Positions 1 through 11,177 of a DNA stretch of 64,000 nt are shown here, in pieces (the first letter of the stretch is position 1; each line of letters begins with the position of its first letter). Made by a program: the position numbers and the translations under genes. The stretch is taken from contig JAKUDP010000007.1 of assembly GCA_022570795.1 (NCBI GenBank), positions 186,001-250,000 of the forward strand. The letters run 5' to 3'. This stretch comes from Sphaerulina vaccinii (taxonomy: Eukaryota; Ascomycota; Dothideomycetes; Mycosphaerellales; Mycosphaerellaceae). Under the pieces are notes generated by a model. The model saw nothing but the letters and a program-made list of their open reading frames with translations. It searched no databases and was not told the origin of the DNA.

Positions 1-1791
1 AGTAAGTTCTTAAAGCTATACTACTATAGACTAGATTTCTTAAGAATATAGTAAGCTATAATATTTGTATAAAAGCCTAGTATATAGGCGACGTCGTATA
101 GCGTAAGTATTACTAGACTAATATCTAGTATATAGTTACTATAAGCGACAACCTTAAATATAGTAGTACTAGCTCGAATAGCCGTATCTCGGACTATATA
201 TTTTAACTAGAATGCGGCTTTTAAGTAATAGTTAATAACGTGCACGTTTGTATAGCTATTATAAGCCTATATATTAGTAGTATCTATAGGCGCACGTTCT
301 ATATAGTACACTATATAAATAAGTATAGTATAACTATAACTACTATCTTAGCTATTATTATAAAGTATATTAATTACTAGTTTCGGTATTAATATAGTAC
401 TTAGTATACTACTAGCTATATTGCTAGCTAAGAAGTTGTTATACTTAGTATTGTTAGAGAACTTCTTTTTTATATTAGTAAGAAGATTGCTATCTTCTTT
501 AAGCTTAGTAAAGTAGTTCTTAAAATATCTTTTAAACTTAGAGTTACAATTCTTAGCTATAGGCCGTTTCTTTAGATTAGCGATAGTATATATAGCTAAT
601 ATTATATAGTTGTCTACCTTAGGCTTGCTAGTAAGGTATATATACCCCTTGCTTCTTTTATTATTATACGCACTACTCGGAGGTAGTAGAGGAGGCGTAT
701 TCGAGTTAGTATTATCCTCTAAGTTAAAGTTACTAAATATAGTATTTGCGCTATATAAACGTAGGCTCGGTAGCTCGCGATTTATATTAATCTAGTAGCT
801 TACTACCTTAGATAACGTCTAAGTAGTAGAGCTATTATTACTATAGATCTTACTATATATAGTAGTTGCGGCAGAGTATAAGCTTTTAGCAATAGTACTA
901 ATAAACTTAGATAGTAGCTTATTGGTATTACTATATTTAACTACCTATATACGTAGTTCAAGTAATAGCTATATATTAGCCTAGTCCTTACTAGATATAT
1001 AGCCTTTCTAACCGAGTTCTAGTATATATAATCTCGCTAAGTATATCTCTTTACTATAGCGTTCTATAGGCTTATATATCTCTATAAATAGTACGTACTT
1101 CTTGTACAATATCGCCTTATCTATAAGTCTTATCTTATAGGTATTGTTAGCTAAATTGTCGAAGTACTAAGTAAAGTATATATATATATTATCGAATTTG
1201 TTAAAGTCGGCTTGTCTACGCGCTACTACCTTATACTTTATATCTATAATAAACCTCTATTCTTATATTATCTTAGACTTATCTTCTATAACTATTAGGT
1301 ACTTAGAGTCTTTTATAGGCTCTAGTTATATATCGGCGCTATTAGGGTCGATATATTACTAAATCTATAGAGCTATTGCAGATCGCTTTGTTTAGTTGTT
1401 CTAATTGTCCTAATCCTCTACTTTATAGTATACCTTCTTTATAGGTATAGCGCCTACTATCTAAAGTGTCGATATAGTTATAGAGAGGTTAGTAGTAGTA
1501 TTCGAGTTGTTTTATAATTCTAAAAGTAAAGAATCGGAGTCGGATTATATATATTCTAGGCTTATAACTAATGCGAGGCAGTTAGTTATATAATTACTTA
1601 GCAATTTTATAAATATTAGAATATATAGATTAGATCGTATAGGAGTTAATAACTAATTGTTCTAAGTAATCTATAGTATGTTCTATATACTAAATTGCTC
1701 GCCAAGATCTAAGAAATCTCTGCACAAGCCTAGAGGGCTAGTTTCTCGTATTCTTGGCTTATATTCGGTGTTTTCGGCTATCCGCGCAACA
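1..1791 (-). mobile_element. RIP-mutated Ty1/copia retrotransposon, 5' part (element A), cut by the window edge
   Basis: This is the reverse complement of the first ~1.8 kb of the complete element at 10940-16879: position 1 matches about 12730 and the two align along their length. It therefore runs on the minus strand, with its 5' LTR at 1569-1791 and body continuing left of the window. The sequence is very A+T rich and almost devoid of CpA and TpG, which is the RIP signature, and no reading frame survives. The short frame at 610-795 is a mirror of one in the other copy and is not a gene. The last ~100 bp next to unique DNA keep CpA/TpG and look unmutated. Family assignment rests on the full copy. 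Confidence 0.9.
1569..1791 (-). repeat. 5' LTR of element A (223 bp)
   Basis: It is the reverse complement of the LTRs at 10940-11162 and 16656-16879 and has the same length as the former. It begins TGTTGCGCGG on the minus strand at 1791 and ends at the RIP-changed CA terminus at 1569. The adjoining five bases at 1792-1796 (CTATC) are one side of the expected target duplication; the other side lies outside the window. Confidence 0.9.
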
Positions 1792-1796
1792 CTATC

Positions 1797-3170
1797 CGAG
1801 GCACCTCATATTCGTCCCAGTAGTTTCGGGCAACTCTAAGGTCCCAATCCAGCGACCGGGAGAAGTCTTCAGCATGATTAGCTACCTTCTGCGCCACCGT
1901 CTTGAGATCATGTTGCTGCGTCAGTGTGCCATCGTTGGCCGTAGACGAGAGTGTGTTGAAAAGCACGCACGGTCAAGGTTCGCCGTACTAGTATCTGCTC
2001 AACCTTCGCTCGACTTCACTTCATCTTGTGGATCTGTGGGCGATATACACCACGCATCGGACTTCGAATACAGTACGGAACTTGTCTTCGAAGCATATGT
2101 GGAGTGAGGAGGCGACCAAGGACGTCTTCACGTTGCTGCATTCGCTGCAACTCGTGCCGAGAGCGAACCAGATTGGTTGACTTAGTTGGCGCTTTGGAAT
2201 GTTCAACCTGGGTCGAACAAACTTGAGGCAGTGTTTGAATATGGCCAGCTGCTGTCGAAGTCTTTTGTGAAGGATAGGAAGAGTGTGGCGATGCTGATTT
2301 GACTTCTAGCATGATCAGGCGACTCAATCTGTGGCCCTCTCGGGTTGGGCGTAAAGTCCGAATAGGTTGGATATTATGTGAGAGGACCACGATCTGAGTG
2401 TATCCTTGAGCATGCTGGAATCATGCCCTGTATAACGTGGCGATGCTGGTGCTGGCTCAATGGGAAAGTCATTGTTGAGTGAAGTCATATATTGGAATTT
2501 GGAGAGAAGCTTCACGATCTAACGTCTGTCACTTCAAGCATACCTTGACAGGGACAACGACATACAATGCAAATTTGTGCGTACCATACCCTCAGTACGC
2601 CCTAGCGAATCAAAGTAGACCCAGACTGATGAGCAGATCAGATTAGACCACGCGATGCTCGGACGACTCTCCGGCACATCAGTCCTTTACCGGGTGCTCG
2701 TATCGATGGCATGGTTCTCATCGTCCCTCACAAGCCTTGCCAATACTCTCCGGTGGAGTGGTCTGCCAGAAATAAGATCGTGGACCATGGATCCAACTTT
2801 GGAGGAGTAAGGCAAGTCATCGAGACTTGACAAAAAGTAGGCTGTAATCCTAGGATATGAGGCTGTGAAGTCGATGCCGCAAGGATTCACGTCCTTAGGG
2901 AACCTTGCAACATGTGGTCGATTGTCACGGAAGGACGTCACCCGTTTGCCGTAACCTTGCTTGAATGCTATTTGGAGCATAATGGATCCTGGTATATTTT
3001 CGGATCAGGTCAGCAAGAACCTAGAGTGCTTAAATTGGCAGACAGCGTACGAGGGTTCTCATATCAGAAGTCAATAGACGAGCATGAATGAAGAGTATAT
3101 CATGTAGTAAGGACAGTCCTTTCTCTGATCAGCAGTTCATCACCTCGTTCTTCGATCACTCCAAGCAACA
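1797..3170. other. Gene-poor stretch with a possible broken reading frame
   Basis: No recognisable gene. On the minus strand a frame of about 57 codons (1792-1966) runs straight into the LTR of element A, so the element may have landed in an older coding sequence, but I cannot identify it. A 97-codon minus-strand frame from an ATG at 2980 to 2687 has no motif I know, and no clear splice partners. Base composition is ordinary, so the RIP effect stops at the element end. Confidence 0.4.
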
Positions 3171-3809
3171 ATGTTGACCTCAATCCTCTCCATTGGCCTC
3201 GTGGCCCTCACAGCCTCAGTCTCCGCACAATCCGGTGAAACACTCAACGGTGGCCAATGTCCATATGATGGATGGCTCAACTGCAAATACCAAGGCGCTT
3301 GGGGTTGCGTTCAGCTCGAGGGACCAAACTGCGTAGACCAGACAAACCAATGTGATTTCGCTTGTGGAAGCATCGGCGCCCGATATGCTTACCAGAAGGA
3401 CCAGTAAGTGCAGCAGCAGTCCTTTTCCACTCAATCAGTAAATTGACTAGCTTCTCAGGTCTGAGGATCGTACCTGCGTCTGCAGCAACGACGACGCCAG
3501 CCAGCCAGCTGGTTTCTCCCCGCCACCTCCAGGTCCTGTCCTGCGAGGTGGTCAATGTGACTATGGTGGACTCAGGCACTGCCAGCAGGATCAAGGTGCT
3601 TGGGGTTGTGTTCTGGTCGACGGAGGAGGACCAAACTGTGTTGATCAGACCAAAGATTGCGATGCTGCTTGTGGCTTTACTGGCTATGCGTACCAGAAGG
3701 ATAAGTGAGTACAACTTGATGTCTCGCCCAATGTGACAATAGCTGACTTGATGATAGGTCGGATGATCGTACTTGTATCTGTACCAATGTGGATGCTAGC
3801 CAGGCTTAG
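3171..3809 (+). CDS. Small secreted cysteine-rich protein with an internal tandem duplication
   Basis: Exons 3171-3403, 3459-3704 and 3758-3809 give 176 residues. Residues 1-19 form a signal peptide ending near VSAQ. The mature protein consists of two ~70-residue repeats, each beginning GGQC, containing GAWGCV and NCVDQT, and ending in a DRTC[VI]C[ST]N motif; the cysteines keep the same order in both. Both introns are phase 2 and interrupt the same place in each repeat (after YQKD), so an exon-intron unit was duplicated. A proline-rich linker separates the repeats. The protein is probably secreted and disulfide-bonded. It resembles effector candidates, but I recognise no named family. It sits between two RIP-mutated retrotransposons. 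Confidence 0.85.
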
Positions 3810-4903
3810 AATCCAGCAGTCTGGGAGGTGAGCAGTGCAGGAGTGGCGAGCAGGGCGGGCATATCGCTCATTTGGTGTTAGTGGATTGAAAGATACCCAG
3901 TCAAAATCTACATGATTGCATATATGTAGTGCTGCTTCCTCTGTCCGTGAGGTGTACTACTCTGCTCCTACGAGTCGCCGCGAACTGCCGTACGGCCGTT
4001 GGCTGATGTACGCTGAACGAGGTGCTCATTTCTTGACATGGCTGGGATGTTGTTGTGATGGGGACGAACAAGGAAGAACAACCTTCGATAGAGTTATGAA
4101 CACTCAAAGTCAGCCTGGCTGCGGTTCCGCTGCCACAAGCGGCAACATCTGCGTCTCTTTTCGGCGGCAGAATCGCGTTGCAATAAGTTGATAGATAGAT
4201 CTATTAGTAGGGTATACTTAATTAACCTCTTTCTAGTATAAGTAGCTTTATATAGCAATCTAGCAAAGCCTAGAGCACTATGCCTTGTGCCGCCTCAGTC
4301 CTGGTCGTCTGCCCCGGCAGAATCATCCACTTCACACTGCCAGCGGCGATTTAATGTTCTGTACAGATTAGGAGACATCTCCGCGCCTGATAGGGCGGTA
4401 TATGCTTCTGGCCTTGCAGTGCGAAAGTCTAGCTACGTGAAAGGCTTAGCGGAGATGTTTATACTGAGTCTGGTAGCGCGCTCCCGACAGTGTAACGCGC
4501 ATGGGTGTTCTCTTAGCAAACACTTCTAGTACCGAGCCGTACGAAAGACAGCGCCTTCACGCGATGTGCAACGTAAGTAAATCGAGGGCTATAGCACTCG
4601 AAAGAAATTGAGACTATTCAGGAAGAAGGCCTCGTTGATGCCTAAGAAGGCAGTCGACCAAAACCAACCAAATTTTTACTACTATCAAGACCACTACAAC
4701 CGAGACATTTGCTATAGAGACGCCGTTTTATGAGTGGACCCACCAAACTCCCGTGGAAACCTCTCCACGTCGAAGCCGCCGGACCAAGCATTGGCACATA
4801 TATAACTCGCGATGTCCAACCAAGGTAGACCTCTGTTTTCGATTCTCGCGCAGAGCGCACATGTACGTGTTGTGGTGCATCAAACCTGTCTAAAGCTTCC
4901 AGC
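3810..4903. other. Intergenic region with a short RIP-like patch
   Basis: No gene seen. About 80 bp at 4192-4275 are A+T rich and poor in CpA/TpG, like the retroelement blocks, and may be a scrap of a RIP-mutated repeat. The remainder is the shared 3' flank of the secreted-protein gene and the P-type ATPase gene. Confidence 0.4.
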
Positions 4904-7900
4904 TCACCAAGCCGCTCTGGCGACGATACTTTTGGGATAGCGTCTAACCAAGAACTTTCGCCCCTCATCCAATAGCAAGATGCCCATTCCGAAAGCAAAC
5001 GGGAAGAACCAGTATTCCACCGGGACAACGGCAGTCTGAAAGACGTTGTGGAATTTTGGAACGTAAGTGAAGAAGACCGCGATGACCAATGCGAAGATGA
5101 TCGCAGGAAGAAGGGGCCAATTCATAGTGTGTTTTAGCACACTAAGCCGGCGGGTCCGGACGGCGAAGAGGACAAACTGTGTCGATGTCAGCTGATTGAA
5201 CATATCTGACCACGTTTATACGCTTACCCACTGCATTACAACCAAATTAATGAAGTAGATCGAACTAGCAGTATTAAGGACATCGGTGTAGTGTTCGCTT
5301 GTCATACCTTCGGGGACTTTGCCGAAACCGAACCACAGAGCTGAGAATAAGATGCCTTGTCGTTGCGCAAACCAGTAGCTCATAGTGAAGGAGCTGACCG
5401 CTTCGAGGATACCGATGAACCCGTACGCTTGCACCACAAGCCTCCAATTCACAAGGCGGTCCTTTTTGGCATCTCTCGGTGGCCGGGTTAAAACATCTTC
5501 TTCCGGGTCCTCATACGCCAGGCCGGTAGCAGCGGCGCAATCTGTAAAGCAACAGATAATTATCATGAGGAAGGAACTCAGCACTTGTGGTAGGCCAAAG
5601 CAGACATTTGTAATCACAGGCCAGAACTCGGCGAAGCTTCCGGCTGGGAGCAGGTAGCTAGAAGGTGTTAGTGAAGTTCAGGTTCTAACTGAGCGACGTA
5701 AGCTAACCAGATGGTCTTCTCCCTGTAGATGACGAGTGTAACATTAGCAATGGTTAAAACTACGGGTTACTAGAACAAGGGCTTACAAGTTGGCGAACAC
5801 GGTACGGCCGTACTTGACAGCTTCAACTATTCCCGCGAATGAGTCGAGAAGAACCATGTCTGATGCTTCAATAGCGATATCGGAACCAGAACCCATGGCG
5901 ATGCCAATATCGGCCTCCTATTTGAAAGAAGAACGTTAGCCATCTGTTGGTAAATCTGCACGTTATATCTCACCTTCAAACTAGGAGCATCGTTCACGCC
6001 ATCTCCTGTCATGCCCACGATGAAACTACGGCTCCTGAACTCTTTCACGATTTTCAATTTGTGTTCCGGGGTCGTGCGAGCGAACACAATTTCATCGTAG
6101 CTTGCGAGCTTCGACCACATGCTGTCGTCGAGTGTTTCGATATCTGTACCGCTAAGCACGATCGATCGAATGCTAGCGGAGTTCACTGGGATGTTGGGCT
6201 TATCCTCGGCGATACTCGTGCGTTGTAGATCACCTTCATCGAATACTAGATTGGTCACATCGTCGATCTTGCCGGGCAGTTGCGTGATGATGCCACACTC
6301 TATAGCGATCGCTTGAGCGGTGAGCTTGAAGTCACCAGTTACCATGAAGATACGGATATGGGCGCTTCGCAATAAGCGGACCACTTCCGGGATCTCAGTT
6401 CGCAGAGGATCAGCAATACCGACCAGACCGGATAGGATGAGGTCAGTCGCAGCGCGAGCCATTATTTCGCGCTCGTACTCTCGGGGTTGCTTAGTAGGAT
6501 CAAAAAGGATCGTCGCCATCGGCTTCTCAGCTAACAGAATCACACGTTTCCCTTGAGAAGACCAAAAGTTTTTCATAACTTCTAGCTTGTCCTTGTACCC
6601 TTTGGAAAGGACTCTGATAGAACCGTCTTCATCAGTATAGGAAGCTGTAGCGCATTAGACATGATCAATCCAATCCTAGGATCTTCGGACTTACTGCAGC
6701 GCGGGAGTAGGATGTCAGGAGCGCCTTTAATGATCAAAATTGCGTGATCTGATATTTCAGACTTTGCTACGTTAATGGCAAATTTGATCTTGCTATTGAA
6801 GGCGATCTTGAACATAGAGTGCCAGGCCGTGCGTAGTTCAGAGACCGGACTCATAGACTCGGCAAAACGGAGGATAGCAGCATCGGTAGCATCTCCAATC
6901 ACCTTCCAGTCGCTAACAGGTAGGTCCGTAGCTGGCGCGTCAAACTCGGCCTCGTTACAAACCGCACTAGCATCGGCCAACCGCTGGAGACCTTTACTGC
7001 TTCTATAGAGCTTGGTTGCTTCGCTCGCGCAAGCAGCTAGTTTACCTATGCAGAAATCTGTTACAGCCATCTGGTTTCTAGTAAGAGTACCGGTCTTATC
7101 CGAGCAGATCACATCGATAGCTCCAAGTGTCTCCACAGTTTTTAAGCTCTTGCAAAGGATATTGTTGCGCTTCATCATCGACGCCGTAATTGTTAGCGAC
7201 GCTGTGATAGCGATAGGCAAGCCCTCGGGAATGAATGCCACGGCAACACTAACGCAGCTGATAATCAGATGTGAGACCGAAATCTGTAAAGGTCAGCTGA
7301 GCGTCCGGCTCCAACTCGAACAAAACATACCCAATCTGGGTGACTACGACGCAGCCAACCTGCCCACACCGCAATCACAATGACAACCATAGCGAACATG
7401 ATACAGACGATAAGCCTAACGAAGCGAAGAATTTCCTTCTGCAGCAGTGTCAGTCCTCTCTTCGGAGTGCTAGTAAGCTTGGCAATCCGACCGAACACTG
7501 TTCGTTCTCCAGTCTCGACGATAAGGCCCCAGGCACTGCCAGAGACGCAGTGTGTGCCGGCAAGACCAATACAGGCAGTCTCTAGGTAGTTGTCGTCGGT
7601 GCTGTTGGTTGATCCGAGTAGGGGGAGCGTTTCGCCCGTGAGAGTTGATCGATCGAAGCGGGCATCGCTACTGACTTCGACGAAGCGAACGTCGGCCGGA
7701 AGCTTGTTTCCCATGGTAATCTTCAAGAGATCACCAGGCACAACGTCTCTTCCATCGACGCGCACTTGGGCTCTGTCCCGAAGAACTATACAGTCTTCGG
7801 GCAGCATTTGAAGTATCGAGGCCATGACTCGGGAGCTGGAGAAGTCCTGCCAAAAGGAGAAGGCTGGAGTTTGGTTAGTTCCACACGTTGAATCATCGCT

Positions 7901-8573
7901 TCCCTCTCCAACGCTTACCAGCTTGAATGAGCCACACTGCAACAAGGACAATAGCGAGTGCGAGATTTGCAATTGCCGGGTTCGGCTGACCTAGAGGTTT
8001 CCAGGCGATAAAAACTAAGATTGCAGCGACGAATAAGATTGAGCCAAAACCACCAAACAAGTACCCGATCGTCTGCCGGAACCATCGGGATGCCGGTACT
8101 GATGGTATATTGCGTCCGACGGTTTTCAGTTGATTTGCAGCTTCGGATTCCGAAAGGCCAGAGCTGCGGGAGGATGACAAGCGGTGGAATAATTCACCAA
8201 TGGAAGCGGAGTGGTAGTCAACGTCCCTGAACTCAGCTTGTGCAGCTTGCTTCTTGCTTTGGCTTTTGGTTTCTGGAGGTGATGCTTGTTCCCTCTTTGT
8301 GACATCGCGACGTTTGCTCTCCTCTATGCCGAAGGAAAGAGTTTTGAAATGTGGCGGCATTACAATCGAAGGATGAAGAATCCTGCGGGCAAGTCTAACC
8401 GACATGCTGCCTCGTGGGTGAGACCACGCGTGGCCATCTTTGTCGTTGCTCATGCGCCGAGTACGGGTGCTCGGAGCGTAGGGAACACGTCCTCTATTCG
8501 AAGTAGCGCGCTCCAGGTCCTTAGAATCGGCGGTATGCGCGCGATGGAATGTCATTGAGTGTGAATCGTCCAT
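4904..8573 (-). CDS. Na+/K+-ATPase-like P-type cation pump (type IIC-like)
   Basis: Eight exons: 8573-7919, 7863-7331, 7283-6695, 6644-5974, 5917-5787, 5722-5708, 5657-5228 and 5176-4904, giving 1098 residues; all introns are 47-64 bp. An in-frame TAA lies two codons before the ATG. After a basic cytosolic tail come a cation-ATPase N domain (~118-165), two membrane helices (~171-218), the actuator motif TGET (294-297), PEGL (415-418), the phosphorylated Asp458 in DKTGT, TGDGVNDAP (805-813) and a C-terminal membrane part with LLPAGSFAEFWPV. Motifs such as WQDFSSSRVM fit the fungal Na,K-ATPase-like group better than Pma1 or ENA pumps. It should pump Na+ or K+ at a membrane. Exon 6 is only 15 bp. 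Ion specificity is inferred. Confidence 0.9.
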
Positions 8574-9995
8574 CGATTAAGTGAAAGGGTGCGAAACAGA
8601 AGCGGCAGGGTGGAACTAGGGAACTACAAGGGATGGTAAAGTGCAATACAGAGATGAGCTAGGATGCGGCTGACTTTATGCAATTGCACTTGTGCAGCAT
8701 TCGATGATCGACGTGGTGACCAATGTGTAGAGAGAATACTCTCAGCGATAAAGAAGATGACTGCATGAGACGTGCAGCCATGACGGTCACGCGAGGTGGG
8801 GCTACCAGCTGAGGAAGTGGGCGTGAGGTGAAGAGGTGAAGTCCGGTTGATGAAGTTGGAAATTCAGGTCAATGCCGGCCATTTAGCTTTCATAGGACTA
8901 CTGGTGGCGGCAGCCCGGGCCAATAAGACGAGCCTAAAGATTTCTTGATGCAAGGGATCTTGGGCGAGCGAACACAGTAGATGTCTATGTGTTCATAACC
9001 GTGTTGAAAGTGGGTGGAGTCGTGCAAAAACAGCTCGATTCTCTTATGATAACAGAATTACAGGAACCTATGGCTTTCCTTGCGCCTTGAAAGTGCCACC
9101 AGAGTGAACCGACACATAAAGCTATCGCCACCGCCACCGCAAGCCACATATACGGTGACTGCTCACGCCATACGTAAAGCTTCGAACACCAACCCTCTCG
9201 TAGCAAAAGCCATTGCTATACGAGTGTAATTGCTCAAACTGGGCACCAGCGGCATTGGTACATATCAGTCGTTTGACTGGAATCTCAGCTCGAAGTGGTG
9301 TGATCTATCATGAGATAGCATCGAATACGGCCCCGAGAGTCTCTCTCTCACACGCTTTCTCACAGTGGCGTGAGTGCTGGCGTGATGCTGCAACTCTGCG
9401 GAAGCAAGGATGCATCTGTTGTCACCATCACTGCTGATAATGCTCAAACATACGGAGAAACAGGCCAAGTGCTCTTCGAATCGAATGAAAGACGTAGCGC
9501 CGAAGCTTGGGAAAACCACATCGTTGGATTGAGTGAGTAGTTGTGTAGCTATCAGGTGCGAATGTCTCGGCAGCTATACACACTATGGAGATGGCATACG
9601 TGTCATGGGCGACGTGGCAACCCTCAACACCTTCCTTTGTCGAGCATCACTATCACTGCCACCCATATTGTGGCACCATCTGCTCACTGCAGGCTTTCCA
9701 CCGGTACAGCCCCATGTGCTATCATCACGTATTTGAGCAGCTGTTTCATGAGTTGTTGCATCTGGATTTACCGCGGTGTTGTATCTAGGATGGACAAACA
9801 ATCTTCAACCGCATTCTTTGGTATGTATCACTGTTGCCGCCGCTGAGCTCTTAACTGCAGCTTTCTGTGCTATCCGCCCTACACTCTCTCAAAACAGCAA
9901 CTGATGAGGCCATATGCGACCTGTATGCTTGTCAAACCGACGTGTAGTGGTTGCCTGGACGCCCTAAATCAGTAAAGCTAGATCTAGATGAGCTG
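8574..9995. other. Intergenic region, 1.4 kb
   Basis: Holds the upstream region of the P-type ATPase gene and the 3' flank of the transketolase fragment. A short minus-strand frame at 8985-9206 contains one hydrophobic stretch, but there is no supporting splice structure or family, so I do not call a gene. Confidence 0.5.
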
Positions 9996-10939
9996 CTAAA
10001 AGGCATGGTGTATGGGAGAGCGTAGAGGCTTTACCTCCTTGTAGAAGTCAATTGTGGCCATAGCGCGCTGAGCAATGCCCTCCGGTGTGAAGTCGAACTT
10101 GGCGTAGACCTCCTTGTATGGACTGGAAGCACCAAACCGGTCGAGGCCGAATTGTTCGTGCGAGTACTTGTGCCAGCCAAGTGTGCTCAAGACCTCGACG
10201 GAGAGCGATGGAATACCATCTGGAATTACCTTGAGCTTGTAATCCTTCGGCTGTGCGTCGAACACTTCCATGCAAGGCATCGAGACGACGCGAGCAACAA
10301 TACCATCATTGTCCTGGAGGTATGTCGCGGCTTCTAGGCAGAGCGAGACTTCCGAGCCGCTAGATACAAGGGTGATGTGGGCATCCCCAACGTTAGAGAC
10401 GACATAGGCACCCTTGCAACCACTCTCCATGGTCGATGTCTGGAGCTGTGGTAGGTCTTGGCGGCTCAGGGCAAGAATTGATGGCGTTTCTTGCGAGCTG
10501 AGAGCGACATAATATGCGGCCGAGGTCTCGTTGCCATCAGCTGGCCGCCAGACCATCATATTTGGCAGAGAGCGGAAGTGAGCGAGAGTCTCGATAGGTT
10601 GGTGGGTTGGGCCGTCTTCACCGAGACCGATAGAATCGTGCGTGGCGATGTAGATGACACGCTGGCGGGACAGCGCGGAAAGGCGAACAGCACCGGCGGC
10701 ATAAGAGAGGAAGTTGAGGAAAGTACCACCAACTGGGATGAGAGTACCATAAGCCGCGATGCCGTTCATGATACCAGCCATGCCATGCTCCCGCACACCG
10801 TAATGAAGGTAACGACCGCTCCACGCCTCGATACCGAGGCGTGGAGGCTGGAAGTCGACGGCATTCTTCCATCGAGTGTTGTTGGGTCCCGTTAGGTCTG
10901 CGGATCCGGAGATAATTTCTGGCACGGCCTCGTGAATAG
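9996..10939 (-). pseudogene. Transketolase, 3' part of a gene split by a retrotransposon
   Basis: About 314 codons of the C-terminal half of a transketolase: the pyrimidine-binding domain with GGTFLNF, REHGMAGI and GLGEDGPTHQP, then the C-terminal domain ending SPIHHAF. The reading frame is intact from the insertion point to the stop. It is cut at 10939/10940 by the copia element, and a few upstream codons reappear on the far side (16880-16943), ending before the thiamine-binding N-terminal half. A complete enzyme of about 680 residues cannot be made. The N-terminal half is absent from the window, so this was probably a truncated second copy before the insertion. The coding part shows no heavy RIP. 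Confidence 0.9.
10935..10939. repeat. Left target-site duplication AATAG
   Basis: AATAG lies directly before the LTR start (TGTTGCGCGG) and is repeated at 16880-16884 directly after the other LTR end (CATCA). Five bases is the usual copia target duplication. Confidence 0.95.
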
Positions 10940-11162
10940 TGTTGCGCGGATAGCCGAAAACACCGAATATAAGCCAAGAATACGAGAAACTAGCCCTCTA
11001 GGCTTGTGCAGAGATTTCTCAGATCTTGGCGAGCAATTTAGTATATAGAACGCACTATAGATTGCTTAGAACTATTAGTTGTTAACTCCTATATAATCTA
11101 ATCTATATATTCTAATATTTATAAAATTGCTAAGTAATTATATAACTAACTGCCTTGCATTA
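10940..11162 (+). repeat. 5' LTR of element B
   Basis: 223 bp, matching 16656-16879 with one length difference. The first ~95 bp keep CpA/TpG (for example TTGTGCAGAG), while the same part of the right LTR reads TTGTATAGAG. Here the RIP changes are confined to the inner half. Confidence 0.95.
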
Positions 11163-11177
11163 GTTATAAGCCCGGAA
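11163..11177 (+). other. Primer-binding-site-like start of the internal region
   Basis: GTTATAAGCCCGG follows the 5' LTR directly and is conserved in element A (reverse complement, about 1556-1568). Reading likely C-to-T and G-to-A changes back suggests a tRNA-derived primer site, but the identity of the tRNA cannot be settled. Confidence 0.4.

Noticed and set aside
610..795. 61-codon frame in the left copia block and its mirror at 11938-12123
   Set aside because: The same hydrophobic frame arises in both RIP-mutated copies because the A+T-rich sequence encodes Leu and Tyr runs; it is antisense to the element and has no coding features.
2687..2980. 97-codon minus-strand frame starting with ATG
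   Set aside because: No recognised motif, no splice partners, gene-poor context; kept only as a remark in the gap entry.
4192..4275. Short A+T-rich patch as an independent mobile element
   Set aside because: Only about 80 bp with no terminal repeats or target duplication; at most a RIP-mutated scrap.
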